DNA from: an uncultured Leucothrix sp.
GTDB taxonomy: Bacteria; Pseudomonadota; Gammaproteobacteria; Thiotrichales; Thiotrichaceae
DNA length: 6,826 bases
Assembly: GCA_938004025.1 (NCBI GenBank)
Contig: CALKXC010000037.1
Span: 1 to 6,826 of the forward strand
Direction of reading: 5' to 3'
Below are positions 1-5,238 of this stretch, piece after piece; position 1 is the stretch's first letter; each line of letters starts with the position of its first letter. The notes beneath the pieces were generated by a model that made no database searches, was not told where the DNA came from, and worked only from the letters and a program-made list of their open reading frames with translations. A program made the position numbers and the translations under genes.

Positions 1-86
1 TCACGTGATTTCAGTGTGCCACGACATCGAAGTATATGGAAAGCAATTATGGGAAATCAATAATGCTGATTGGCTATATTACTGGG
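1..86. other. Chromosomal DNA downstream of glnA before insertion (no gene)
   Basis: This stretch lies outside the left repeat, so it should be the sequence that originally followed the glnA terminator. I see no convincing reading frame with a ribosome binding site in it. Confidence 0.5.
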
Positions 87-87
87 C

Positions 88-120
88 AAAAAAAAGGCAG
101 CGCCTTGCGGCGCCGCCTTT
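88..120 (-). terminator. Duplicate of the glnA intrinsic terminator, left copy
   Basis: Read on the minus strand, AAAGGCGGCGCC pairs with GGCGCTGCCTTT around a GCAA tetraloop: a 12-bp GC-rich stem with one G-U pair, followed by eight T residues. In this position it would stop leftward transcripts leaving the minus-strand operon before they enter the chromosome beyond position 87. Confidence 0.85.
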
Positions 121-141
121 GCTCTCTAAAGAGAATTAGTA

Positions 142-163
142 CTAACAACTGTAGTACACATCA
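142..163 (-). pseudogene. glnA 3'-end fragment left by integration
   Basis: Read on the minus strand this encodes D-V-Y-Y-S-C-stop, against D-M-Y-Y-S-C-stop at the true glnA end. It has a third-position change in Ser, ATG to GTG for Met, and TAG in place of TAA as stop. Further upstream in the frame (164 onward) glnA similarity is lost and a TAA appears. It is an attachment-site relic, not an expressed gene. Confidence 0.8.
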
Positions 164-331
164 TATTATACCTAATGTGCTAGTAGTCGATTGGAATGGT
201 AGCTGCGGCGTCGTCTCAAATCGACATGTTACTGAAAGTGTTATTCAGAGGTGTCTGTGACATAGAAGATCAAATCTGGAATGCGCAGATGGCATGTAGT
301 CAGTGAATTCAATACCTGCTTAAAACGGATC

Positions 332-359
332 AAAAAAGCAGTAAATGACTGGGCTTTTT
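332..359. terminator. Bidirectional-looking intrinsic terminator downstream of the operon
   Basis: AAAAAG and CAGT pair with ACTG and CTTTTT around the loop AAATG, with a two-G bulge. The A-run on one side becomes a T-run on the opposite strand, so it could work in either direction. It lies about 120 nt beyond the last stop of the minus-strand operon and is the first plausible terminator for it. Confidence 0.55.
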
Positions 360-450
360 GTCTTTATTTACGGTCTATTTGCATCGTATAACTAAGAGTT
401 GATATCTTCACTTCTGGGTTGAGAGTTAGGTGTATGAGAGACAGTGAGAG

Positions 451-463
451 CCACAGGCTGTGG
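451..463. repeat. Short palindrome CCACAG-G-CTGTGG after the operon
   Basis: A perfect 6-bp inverted repeat around one base, 14 nt past the last stop codon of the minus-strand operon. It has no T-run, so it is not an intrinsic terminator by itself. It may be an mRNA 3'-end stabilising hairpin, a protein site, or chance. Confidence 0.3.
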
Positions 464-477
464 TTATCTTCCGAGGC

Positions 478-1287
478 TTATACACTAAGACTGAAGAGTA
501 TCACTGTTATGACACCAATAATCCAGAACCAGCTCCAGTAATCTGTTGTGTTTCCTATAGGAGCTGTCTGGGTTACGCCATCGACCTTGTTTGTTACTAC
601 TACGACTACTTCATTGTTACCAACTGTCAGTGTATGGGAAACCGTTTTAGAGGACAAATCTTCATTGTTTTTCAAATACGTGGAAAGTAGAGGTAGATTT
701 GTGGATAGTGATCTGGCTGCCAGTTCTTTTTCTTTTGCTCGTATGTGATTTAGAAGTTGTTGCTTCACTCCAACATCGCCTTGAGCTAACCAACTAAATC
801 GACGTTCCATATGCTGAGGAATTTTATATGAAACGACCTCTTTTTGAAGTAGCTTTGAGACTTCAGAGACTGCAATTTCAATTGGTGTTTCAGGATTTAC
901 GTAAATCTTATGTTGAGATTTAGGAGCAACATGTTTCCATAGGCTCTCTGTCAGTCTTAATTTTGCATCAAGTGGCATTCGCTTTGGCAGAAGTGAAAAT
1001 AAGCGTCCAGCCACCAATCCGCTCATATGTACTTGTCCGCCTTGCCATTTGTTCATCGTCTTTTTTGCGTATTCACCCGCCGATTTTCCGTAAGTAGCTG
1101 AATACTCATTTAATATCGAAGAGAGCTGATTCTCGTTCAGCGAAAAAAAATACTCTTTCACATCTTTGTCTGTGCCTCCGAGTTCTACCGAAAGCTGATC
1201 GGCCTCACGTATATGTTGTTGTGCTCGCTCATATCCGTAAGAACTGCGACGACTATTTGAGCGCCCTCTTGAACGATATCTGACCAT
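478..1287 (-). CDS. Tail-anchored protein of unknown family (269 aa)
   Basis: I do not recognise this family. The N-terminus is basic and Arg/Ser rich (residues 2-16). A largely helical soluble body follows, including ELGGTDKDVKEYFFSL (35-50), MSGLVAGRLFSLLP (88-101) and RRFSWLAQGDVGVKQQLLNH (162-181). Next comes a short beta-rich segment, TVSHTLTVGNNEVVVVV (215-231), then a single C-terminal hydrophobic helix (about 251-268) ending at the terminus. That is the layout of a tail-anchored inner-membrane protein with a cytoplasmic body and no signal peptide. The ATG overlaps the stop of the upstream 105-aa gene as TAATG, so translation is probably coupled. It is the last gene of the four-gene operon, and a terminator-like hairpin follows. 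Its frame is clean and the composition looks like a real folded protein; function unknown. Confidence 0.85.
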   Translation of the reverse strand: MVRYRSRGRSNSRRSSYGYERAQQHIREADQLSVELGGTDKDVKEYFFSLNENQLSSILNEYSATYGKSAGEYAKKTMNKWQGGQVHMSGLVAGRLFSLLPKRMPLDAKLRLTESLWKHVAPKSQHKIYVNPETPIEIAVSEVSKLLQKEVVSYKIPQHMERRFSWLAQGDVGVKQQLLNHIRAKEKELAARSLSTNLPLLSTYLKNNEDLSSKTVSHTLTVGNNEVVVVVTNKVDGVTQTAPIGNTTDYWSWFWIIGVITVILFSLSV

Positions 1288-1604
1288 TAAATATCACCAC
1301 GAAGTCTGCGGATTAATCTCGTAAAAATATCTGTTTTCTCAGGTATCTCCAATACAATTACCACATTGGTGGTAGAGAGTTCAAAATTCTGGCTAAGGCT
1401 GATGATTGTGCCAGTAGGGCTAACTAACCTAGTTCTTGAAACATACTCTTTTATACAATCAGATATGTTCTGCAACTTAAGCTTGTCCAACTCTGTTAAT
1501 GGTTTCCGCAGCAAGATATTTTCAAGCTCTTTGAGTTTCAACTGGTGATCTGTGCTCGAATAGATGTGTGCTCTAATAGATTTCACGTCAGCCCATGAGA
1601 GCAA
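1287..1604 (-). CDS. Small soluble protein of unknown family (105 aa)
   Basis: Not recognised. The first 55 residues are helical and charged (HQLKLKELENILL, LTELDKLKLQNISDCIKEY). A beta-rich stretch follows, TIISLSQNFELSTTNVVIVLEI (66-87), and then a basic tail, RLIRRLRGD. No membrane helix or signal peptide is visible. The beta segment resembles segments in the 147-aa and 269-aa neighbours, so it may assemble with them. The start is uncertain. The longest frame begins with TTG at 1604, inside the end of the 147-aa gene. GTG at 1586, two bases after that gene's TGA (TGAcGTG), would give 99 aa. Neither has a clear ribosome binding site, so expression probably depends on coupling to the upstream gene. 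Its stop overlaps the next ATG (TAATG). Confidence 0.7.
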   Translation of the reverse strand: MLSWADVKSIRAHIYSSTDHQLKLKELENILLRKPLTELDKLKLQNISDCIKEYVSRTRLVSPTGTIISLSQNFELSTTNVVIVLEIPEKTDIFTRLIRRLRGDI

Positions 1605-2031
1605 CGATGACTATCAAAGCAACAATACCTCCGAAGACGTAAAAGATGGTCATATCTTTTTCGCCTGTTTGCGATTTGGACAACTTGCCACTTTGCGCCT
1701 GCTGGGTATTACCCATGATCACTTCAGTCCGGCCTACAGAAGATGTTTGAGTGTGGCTTACTGTTACAGCGTTCCCGCTATCAGCAGCTTGTCGGGTAGT
1801 GTCAGTTAAATTATCTAAGGTTGTTTTCAATGCTGTTGCATCGATGCCCATTTCTTGCGCTTTCACCCCAAGATCGAGCATCCCTTTCGTATAGTCGATC
1901 AACAATGCTTTTCGGTCCGCTTCTGGAAGCCATGCAATATCCATTGATGTTCCTGCGGATAGTGGTATCTGAGTAGGCACAGACGCTTGTGGTGTACTTT
2001 GCATTTTTGTCTTTCCATTGTCGTCGGCCAT
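1588..2031 (-). CDS. Small tail-anchored protein of unknown family (147 aa)
   Basis: Not recognised. The N-terminal 25 residues are polar and Pro/Ser/Thr/Gln rich, probably disordered. Residues 35-85 are likely helical (PEADRKALLIDYTKGMLDLG, then ATALKTTLDNLTDTTRQAA). A beta-rich segment follows, VTVSHTQTSSVGRTEVIMGN (89-108), then a polar linker rich in Gln, Ser and Lys. A single C-terminal membrane helix of about 20 residues (128-146) ends at the terminus. This is a tail-anchored architecture with the body in the cytoplasm. The ATG is five bases after the TAG of the nuclease gene, and the end overlaps the start of the 105-aa gene, so it is an internal operon member. A phage or plasmid membrane protein is an alternative to a defence role; the sequence does not decide. 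Confidence 0.85.
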   Translation of the reverse strand: MADDNGKTKMQSTPQASVPTQIPLSAGTSMDIAWLPEADRKALLIDYTKGMLDLGVKAQEMGIDATALKTTLDNLTDTTRQAADSGNAVTVSHTQTSSVGRTEVIMGNTQQAQSGKLSKSQTGEKDMTIFYVFGGIVALIVIVALMG

Positions 2032-2036
2032 AGCTA

Positions 2037-2621
2037 CTATTTTCTACGGTTTTTCCGCCACTCTCGCGGAGTTATAAAATTCGTCGCCCACATACCCAGT
2101 AGGCTTTCCTTGGCAATCTGCTGATCAGCGACATAGTCGGTTGAATACTCAGTGTAAGCAATTGCCCACCCACTTCGCACCATCTGCCCACCCAAGTCGC
2201 TAATTGTATTTGTGCTGCATTTTCCAATGTAACGACCCCACCGATCTTTTCCGGTGCTCTCACACACTACGTTCTCGCCCAACGTCAAGTATTCCAGATA
2301 CTCAGTTGCTGCTTTACCGCAATCAAACGTAGTTTCGTTTTCTTTGGTACAAGGCTGTGATTTTTCAGGGGCATCTATTCCATGAAGTCTAAAACGATCG
2401 CCACCCGCGTCAATGGTATCACCGTCGATAACGGTTACTCGCTGTGAGTGACCTTCTGACTGCTTTGATGAAGGTTTCTGAATACTTTGTCTCGTCAATA
2501 AAATGACTGCAACAATTACCGCCAACCCCACCAAAATTACATATCCGACGTTTAATTTAGCAAACGACGATATTGTATCCTGTGGCTTATAAACGCTCTT
2601 GAAAGTACGGAATTTCTTCAT
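2037..2621 (-). CDS. Membrane-anchored staphylococcal-nuclease (thermonuclease) family protein
   Basis: An SNase-like (OB-fold) phosphodiesterase of 194 aa that in this family cleaves DNA or RNA with calcium. A basic N-terminus (MKKFRTFKSVYK) precedes one hydrophobic helix (about 24-43) and a short linker; the nuclease domain runs from about 61. Family motifs are present: IDGDT (65-69), FRLHGIDAPE (77-86) and DRWGR (126-130), plus the typical C-terminal pattern GMWA...PREWRK. By comparison with S. aureus nuclease, D68, R78, D83, E86 and R130 occupy the catalytic or metal positions, so it should be active. Cysteines 91, 101, 120 and 135 could form disulfides. With the positive-inside N-terminus, this suggests a signal-anchor protein with the nuclease domain in the periplasm. 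It is first in the operon, five bases before the 147-aa gene. No strong ribosome binding site precedes the ATG. Confidence 0.93.
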   Translation of the reverse strand: MKKFRTFKSVYKPQDTISSFAKLNVGYVILVGLAVIVAVILLTRQSIQKPSSKQSEGHSQRVTVIDGDTIDAGGDRFRLHGIDAPEKSQPCTKENETTFDCGKAATEYLEYLTLGENVVCESTGKDRWGRYIGKCSTNTISDLGGQMVRSGWAIAYTEYSTDYVADQQIAKESLLGMWATNFITPREWRKNRRK

Positions 2622-2709
2622 CTTTCACGATTGTATCGAATTTGATGAATCTGTTTATAGATTTACAGTGAATACAAACCGGGTGATATTACTGTTTTGC
2701 CGAATCTGC

Positions 2710-2738
2710 TTGATAAGTGGTCAATGCTGATTGACCAA
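2710..2738 (-). promoter_or_regulatory. Palindromic operator overlapping a weak promoter for the nuclease operon
   Basis: 2718-2737 is a perfect inverted repeat, TGGTCAAT-GCTG-ATTGACCA, about 100 bp upstream of the nuclease ATG and just after the stop of the decayed replication gene. On the minus strand TTGGTC (2738-2733) and TATCAA (2715-2710) are 17 bases apart and could be weak -35 and -10 elements, with the palindrome covering the -35 and most of the spacer. A 20-bp perfect dyad in this place is what a dimeric repressor site looks like. The dyad is seen directly; promoter and regulator are inferred, and no regulator gene is recognisable in the window. Confidence 0.5.
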
Positions 2739-3520
2739 TTAATGATGACGTAGATCATTTTGGTCCAAGATGTCTGGATCATATTCGATGTAGGCTTCCT
2801 GCCAATATTCAAATTCCCCCATGCCGTGCTTTGCCAAGTACGATTCGTGGCGAAACAAGCGTTTCAATCTTTGGTAAATCGCATGGTTGTTGCTTCTAGT
2901 CTATGTAGTTCTTGATTTAGTGTTTTGGATGCGGAAATCATTCGATTAGGTGACGTGAATCCATTGGGCGTTCGTTTGAAGTGCTTGATGAGGTATTTTT
3001 TGCCAACCAGTGTCTACAGTCTTCCTAAATTTCCTACCCTTGCGTCTAGCGGTATATTCGTCTCTGACACAATAGCCTATGAGGTTTCAACCTTGCTAGT
3101 TTTCGTGTTCTTCAGACTTTTCCGAATTTCGCACACTGATACCGATTTCGTTAGTCGCAGCCACCCATGTGCGTGGACATTCGGACGGTCTGGGCTAACC
3201 CCGCCGGCGTCGACCTTTCGGTTTCTCCGGCGATCACAACGGTATCTTTTGGATTGTCAGCGCGGAAAATACCTTTGATGGTCTTGAGGGCCTCTGAGAG
3301 ATATTCACTATTGTGCTCTCTGAGGCGTCCAGTTTCTTTCCGCGTAAAGTTTACAGTGAATGCTAAGCGATATTCATCGAGTACCGGTTGACTTGCTGCC
3401 CACAAGTCTCGAAGCCGCTTTTTGACATCAGGTGTTAGTGGGCGGGCAATTGCTTTGATAGTTCAAACGTGTATGAGATTCAGTGTTCATTGTCTGTTAG
3501 TTATCAAGGAAAACCGTCAT
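2739..3520 (-). pseudogene. Decayed HUH-type replication initiator (Rep-like) gene
   Basis: No single frame is intact. Stitching minus-strand frames gives about 250 residues with a rolling-circle Rep layout. First comes a hydrophobic strand, LAFTVNFTR (FTVNF at 3360-3346). Next is VVIAGETERSTPAGLA and the HUH-like triad H-A-H (3175-3167) running into VAATNEIGISV. Then comes GWQKYLIKHF with Y-x-x-K (2995-2984), and finally a C-terminus ending GEFEYWQEAYIEYDPDILDQ before TAA. Motif order and spacing (about 57 residues each) fit HUH endonucleases, which nick an origin through the Tyr. Damage: TAA at 3499-3497, a frameshift near 3470, two shifts bracketing HAH, TAG and TGA at 3098 and 3089, and a shift near 2882. 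A start at 3520 or 3490 is possible. The Rep assignment is inferred from motifs in mixed frames; plasmid, phage or relaxase origin is open. Confidence 0.55.
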
Positions 3521-3653
3521 GTTCTTGTCTGATCTTTGCTCCTCCTTGTATGGATATTACTACTACTGGTGATCATGAGGTTCTCTTCTTTTTACCTGAG
3601 TGAAACAACTGACGTAAAGCTGCCGTACACCGCAGTGTTATAGTGTTTTATTG

Positions 3654-3676
3654 AGGATTCAGGCTATAAGAATCCT
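3654..3676. terminator. Inverted repeat at the end of the unrecognised pseudogene
   Basis: AGGATTC (3654-3660) and GAATCCT (3670-3676) form a perfect 7-bp stem with a 9-nt loop that includes the TAG stop of the minus-strand pseudogene. There is no clear T-run on either side, so it is only a weak terminator candidate. Confidence 0.3.
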
Positions 3677-4131
3677 GTCATCGTGACCACTTTCATATTG
3701 CCGTTTTTGTACTTTGCTTTCAGTTGTTTGGTGTTGAATGCACCGATCTTCTGGGAGCCAATTGGGGAAGCCAAAATGACGCTATTGGATACCCAGTTTG
3801 CGTGCCTTGTCCCCATCTATACTTGTAAGTCTTTGAACTAATTCGTCACCTTGTTGGGCACTTGTGCCGATAATAGTGGCTTGAGAAAGTAGAATGCTAC
3901 AACTGTTTCGGTCGGTGGAATAGCTCTGAAGCCTGACCCAAGCTCTGGTAATTACACAGCCACCATTAAGGTTTCTGCAAAATACCGACGCGTTGGTTGT
4001 GGTACTAAGTCTGAGCATGAAGCGTTCATTGTTGCCAAAAGAAGAGGGAATCTTTACAGAAGCAGGCACAAGGTTCCGATGGGAAACGGGTAATCAGCAT
4101 AGAAGACGCTTGTTACAGTTTTTTGAGTCAT
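3664..4131 (-). pseudogene. Frameshifted gene of unknown function (about 150 codons)
   Basis: Not recognised. The frame opens MTQKTVTSVFYADYPFPIGT from the ATG at 4131-4129 and then stops. After a shift near 4070 it continues PASVKIPSSFGNNERFMLRL... to DGDKARKLGI near 3785. After a second shift it ends with VILASPIGSQKIGAFNTKQL and a short tail before TAG at 3666-3664. The three segments are coherent and protein-like, and the ribosome binding site is good, so this was a real gene broken by two frameshifts. It is the first gene of the minus-strand series, upstream of the Rep-like pseudogene and divergent from the recombinase remnant. That position would suit a regulator or DNA-binding partner of the replication protein, but no motif supports it. 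Confidence 0.55.
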
Positions 4132-4170
4132 AACGATTCTTCCTAATTGCTTGAACCAGATACTATTATA
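4132..4170 (-). promoter_or_regulatory. -10 box and Shine-Dalgarno of the minus-strand pseudogene
   Basis: On the minus strand TATAAT (4170-4165) is a consensus -10 box, and AGGAAG (4144-4139) sits seven bases before the ATG at 4131, an ideal ribosome binding site. No good -35 is visible at 16-18 bases; it would fall inside the start of the divergent recombinase gene (about 4187-4194). This is the best translation signal in the window, yet it serves a broken gene. Confidence 0.5.
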
Positions 4171-4182
4171 TAGTTCTACACG

Positions 4183-5119
4183 ATGAGCCATAGAATTCAG
4201 GGCTTTGTCTTGGATCATTTGACTGGCGAAAGATTGAACCGTGATAGCAAGGGTATGTTCGTACCAGCGCTGTACTCAAATCCGAAAATGCCAGTGCATT
4301 CAATAAATCAGAGTCTGTTTGATGATTTTGTGGATGAGATGCGTGATGTGTACGCGTCAGGTACGTTTCGAGTGTTTCTTTCTCGAATTAGAACCATGAT
4401 GGTATGGGTCGCAGATTGTGGTTATGCTGTGCCCATTATTGATTGGAAGAAACATAGCAGATAACCGCCGGTGTCGCCTCTGAAGTCGCGTGCTTTGACT
4501 GAGGATGAGGCGCACTTGTGAGCTAAAAAGCGCTTTATGCACAATCACTATAAGTGCTTAATTGCATTGGATTGTGGATTCCGTATCTCTGGGATCTGCC
4601 AACTCAAGGTCTCCGAAATTTGCCTGATCAAAGGAGAAATCAGAGTGGTGCGGGGAAAGAAAAAAAACAAGCTTCGAACACCTGTGAGTATGACAGCGCG
4701 TTTACACGCAAAGCTAAAGCATTGGATGTATCAATTTCCTGTTGATCAGACGTATCTATTTCCTTCGCTGGATGGACCACACACGCCAAGCCGAGCTCAC
4801 AGTGTTTTAGGGGCGCTCTCAAGGCTCTAAAGATCAACGCAGATGATGGCATGGAGCGTCTTGTGTTAAACAGCTGCCGATCTCGATATATCTCAGTTCA
4901 ATTGGAGAACAACCAGAATCTGTTTAAAGTGATGCAGAGCGTTCAACATGTTTCCCCTCAGGCCACGGCTCGGTTCATAGGCTTGTGGTATCAACTAGTA
5001 GTAAGGAGGCTGCAGGTGTGCTGAATGATGTTGCTGAGCGCAGGGCAGAGGTAAAGCGTCGATTCGAGGAAAAAATGGCAAATATTGATGCGCGTGTAAC
5101 CCAATTGTGTAACGATTAG
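4183..5119 (+). pseudogene. Decayed tyrosine recombinase (phage-type integrase)
   Basis: About 310 codons, the usual integrase length, with a broken frame. The N-terminal part (4183-4461) has a helical core-binding-like region (NQSLFDDFVDEMRDVYASGT...RIRTMMVWVADCGY). After TAA (4462) and TGA (4519) in the same frame comes the catalytic domain: IALDCGFRISGICQLKVSEI with the first catalytic Arg (4582-4584), then VVRGKKKNKLRTPVSM with the beta-hairpin Lys. A two-base gain in CTCTC near 4820 shifts the frame to N-S-C-R (4869-4880, normally HxxR) and QHVSPQATARF (4944-4976). There His is kept but the nucleophile position, nine residues on, is Phe (TTC) rather than Tyr. A second shift near 4985 leads to a charged helical tail ending at TAG 5117. 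It presumably once inserted the element at glnA, and is now doubly dead by frame and by active site. Confidence 0.88.
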
Positions 5120-5238
5120 ATTGACTCATTTAGTCAGTTGCAATTCCTCCTGTTATCTTGCTCATCGAATCACCAACAAGCTGATGGTTTGAAGTATGCT
5201 TGTGCGCGTTCCATGCTTACGACGCACAAGAAAATACC

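Larger units (their letters stand above)
87..163. repeat. Left direct repeat (attL-like), copy of the glnA 3' end
   Basis: The 77 nt align with 6653-6729. The differences are one extra A in the A-run, g/a at 121, a/g at 141, a missing t after 143, a/g at 148 and c/t at 159. The longest exact blocks are the terminator (about 32 nt) and a 19-nt block (122-140) containing the dyad TCTCT-AA-AGAGA (123-134). Similarity ends abruptly at 164, where the element-specific sequence begins. Confidence 0.9.
164..477. other. Noncoding left arm of the element
   Basis: This 314-nt stretch has no convincing gene. Frames open across parts of it lack ribosome binding sites and run through the repeat and terminator. 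It contains a 7-bp inverted repeat GTCGATT/AATCGAC (186-192 and 219-225), a terminator-like hairpin (332-359) and a short palindrome (451-463) just after the operon's last stop. An element arm beside the attachment site may carry recombinase or accessory-factor sites, but I cannot identify any specifically. Confidence 0.5.

Noticed and set aside
186..225. GTCGATT/AATCGAC inverted repeat in the left arm
   Set aside because: Only 7 bp with 26-nt spacing and not repeated elsewhere; compatible with chance, so mentioned only in the region entry.
36..260. Plus-strand open frame of 74 codons across the left repeat
   Set aside because: It reads through the terminator and the reverse of the glnA end, so it is an artefact of crossing the attachment site.
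460..748. Plus-strand frames opposite the end of the 269-aa gene
   Set aside because: They are antisense shadows of a clear coding region with a C-terminal membrane helix.
2925..3278. Plus-strand open frame of 117 codons
   Set aside because: It lies opposite the stitched Rep-like pseudogene, whose motifs on the minus strand are coherent; the plus frame has no recognisable features or ribosome binding site.
3517..3576. Minus-strand 19-codon frame ending in an ATGA overlap with the Rep-like pseudogene start
   Set aside because: The ATGA overlap is attractive, but the frame is very short, has a poor ribosome binding site and contains an AGGAGG that does not suit any start; not enough to call a gene.
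5122..5136. TGACT-CATTT-AGTCA hairpin after the integrase remnant
   Set aside because: A 5-bp stem without a T-run is too weak to call a terminator.
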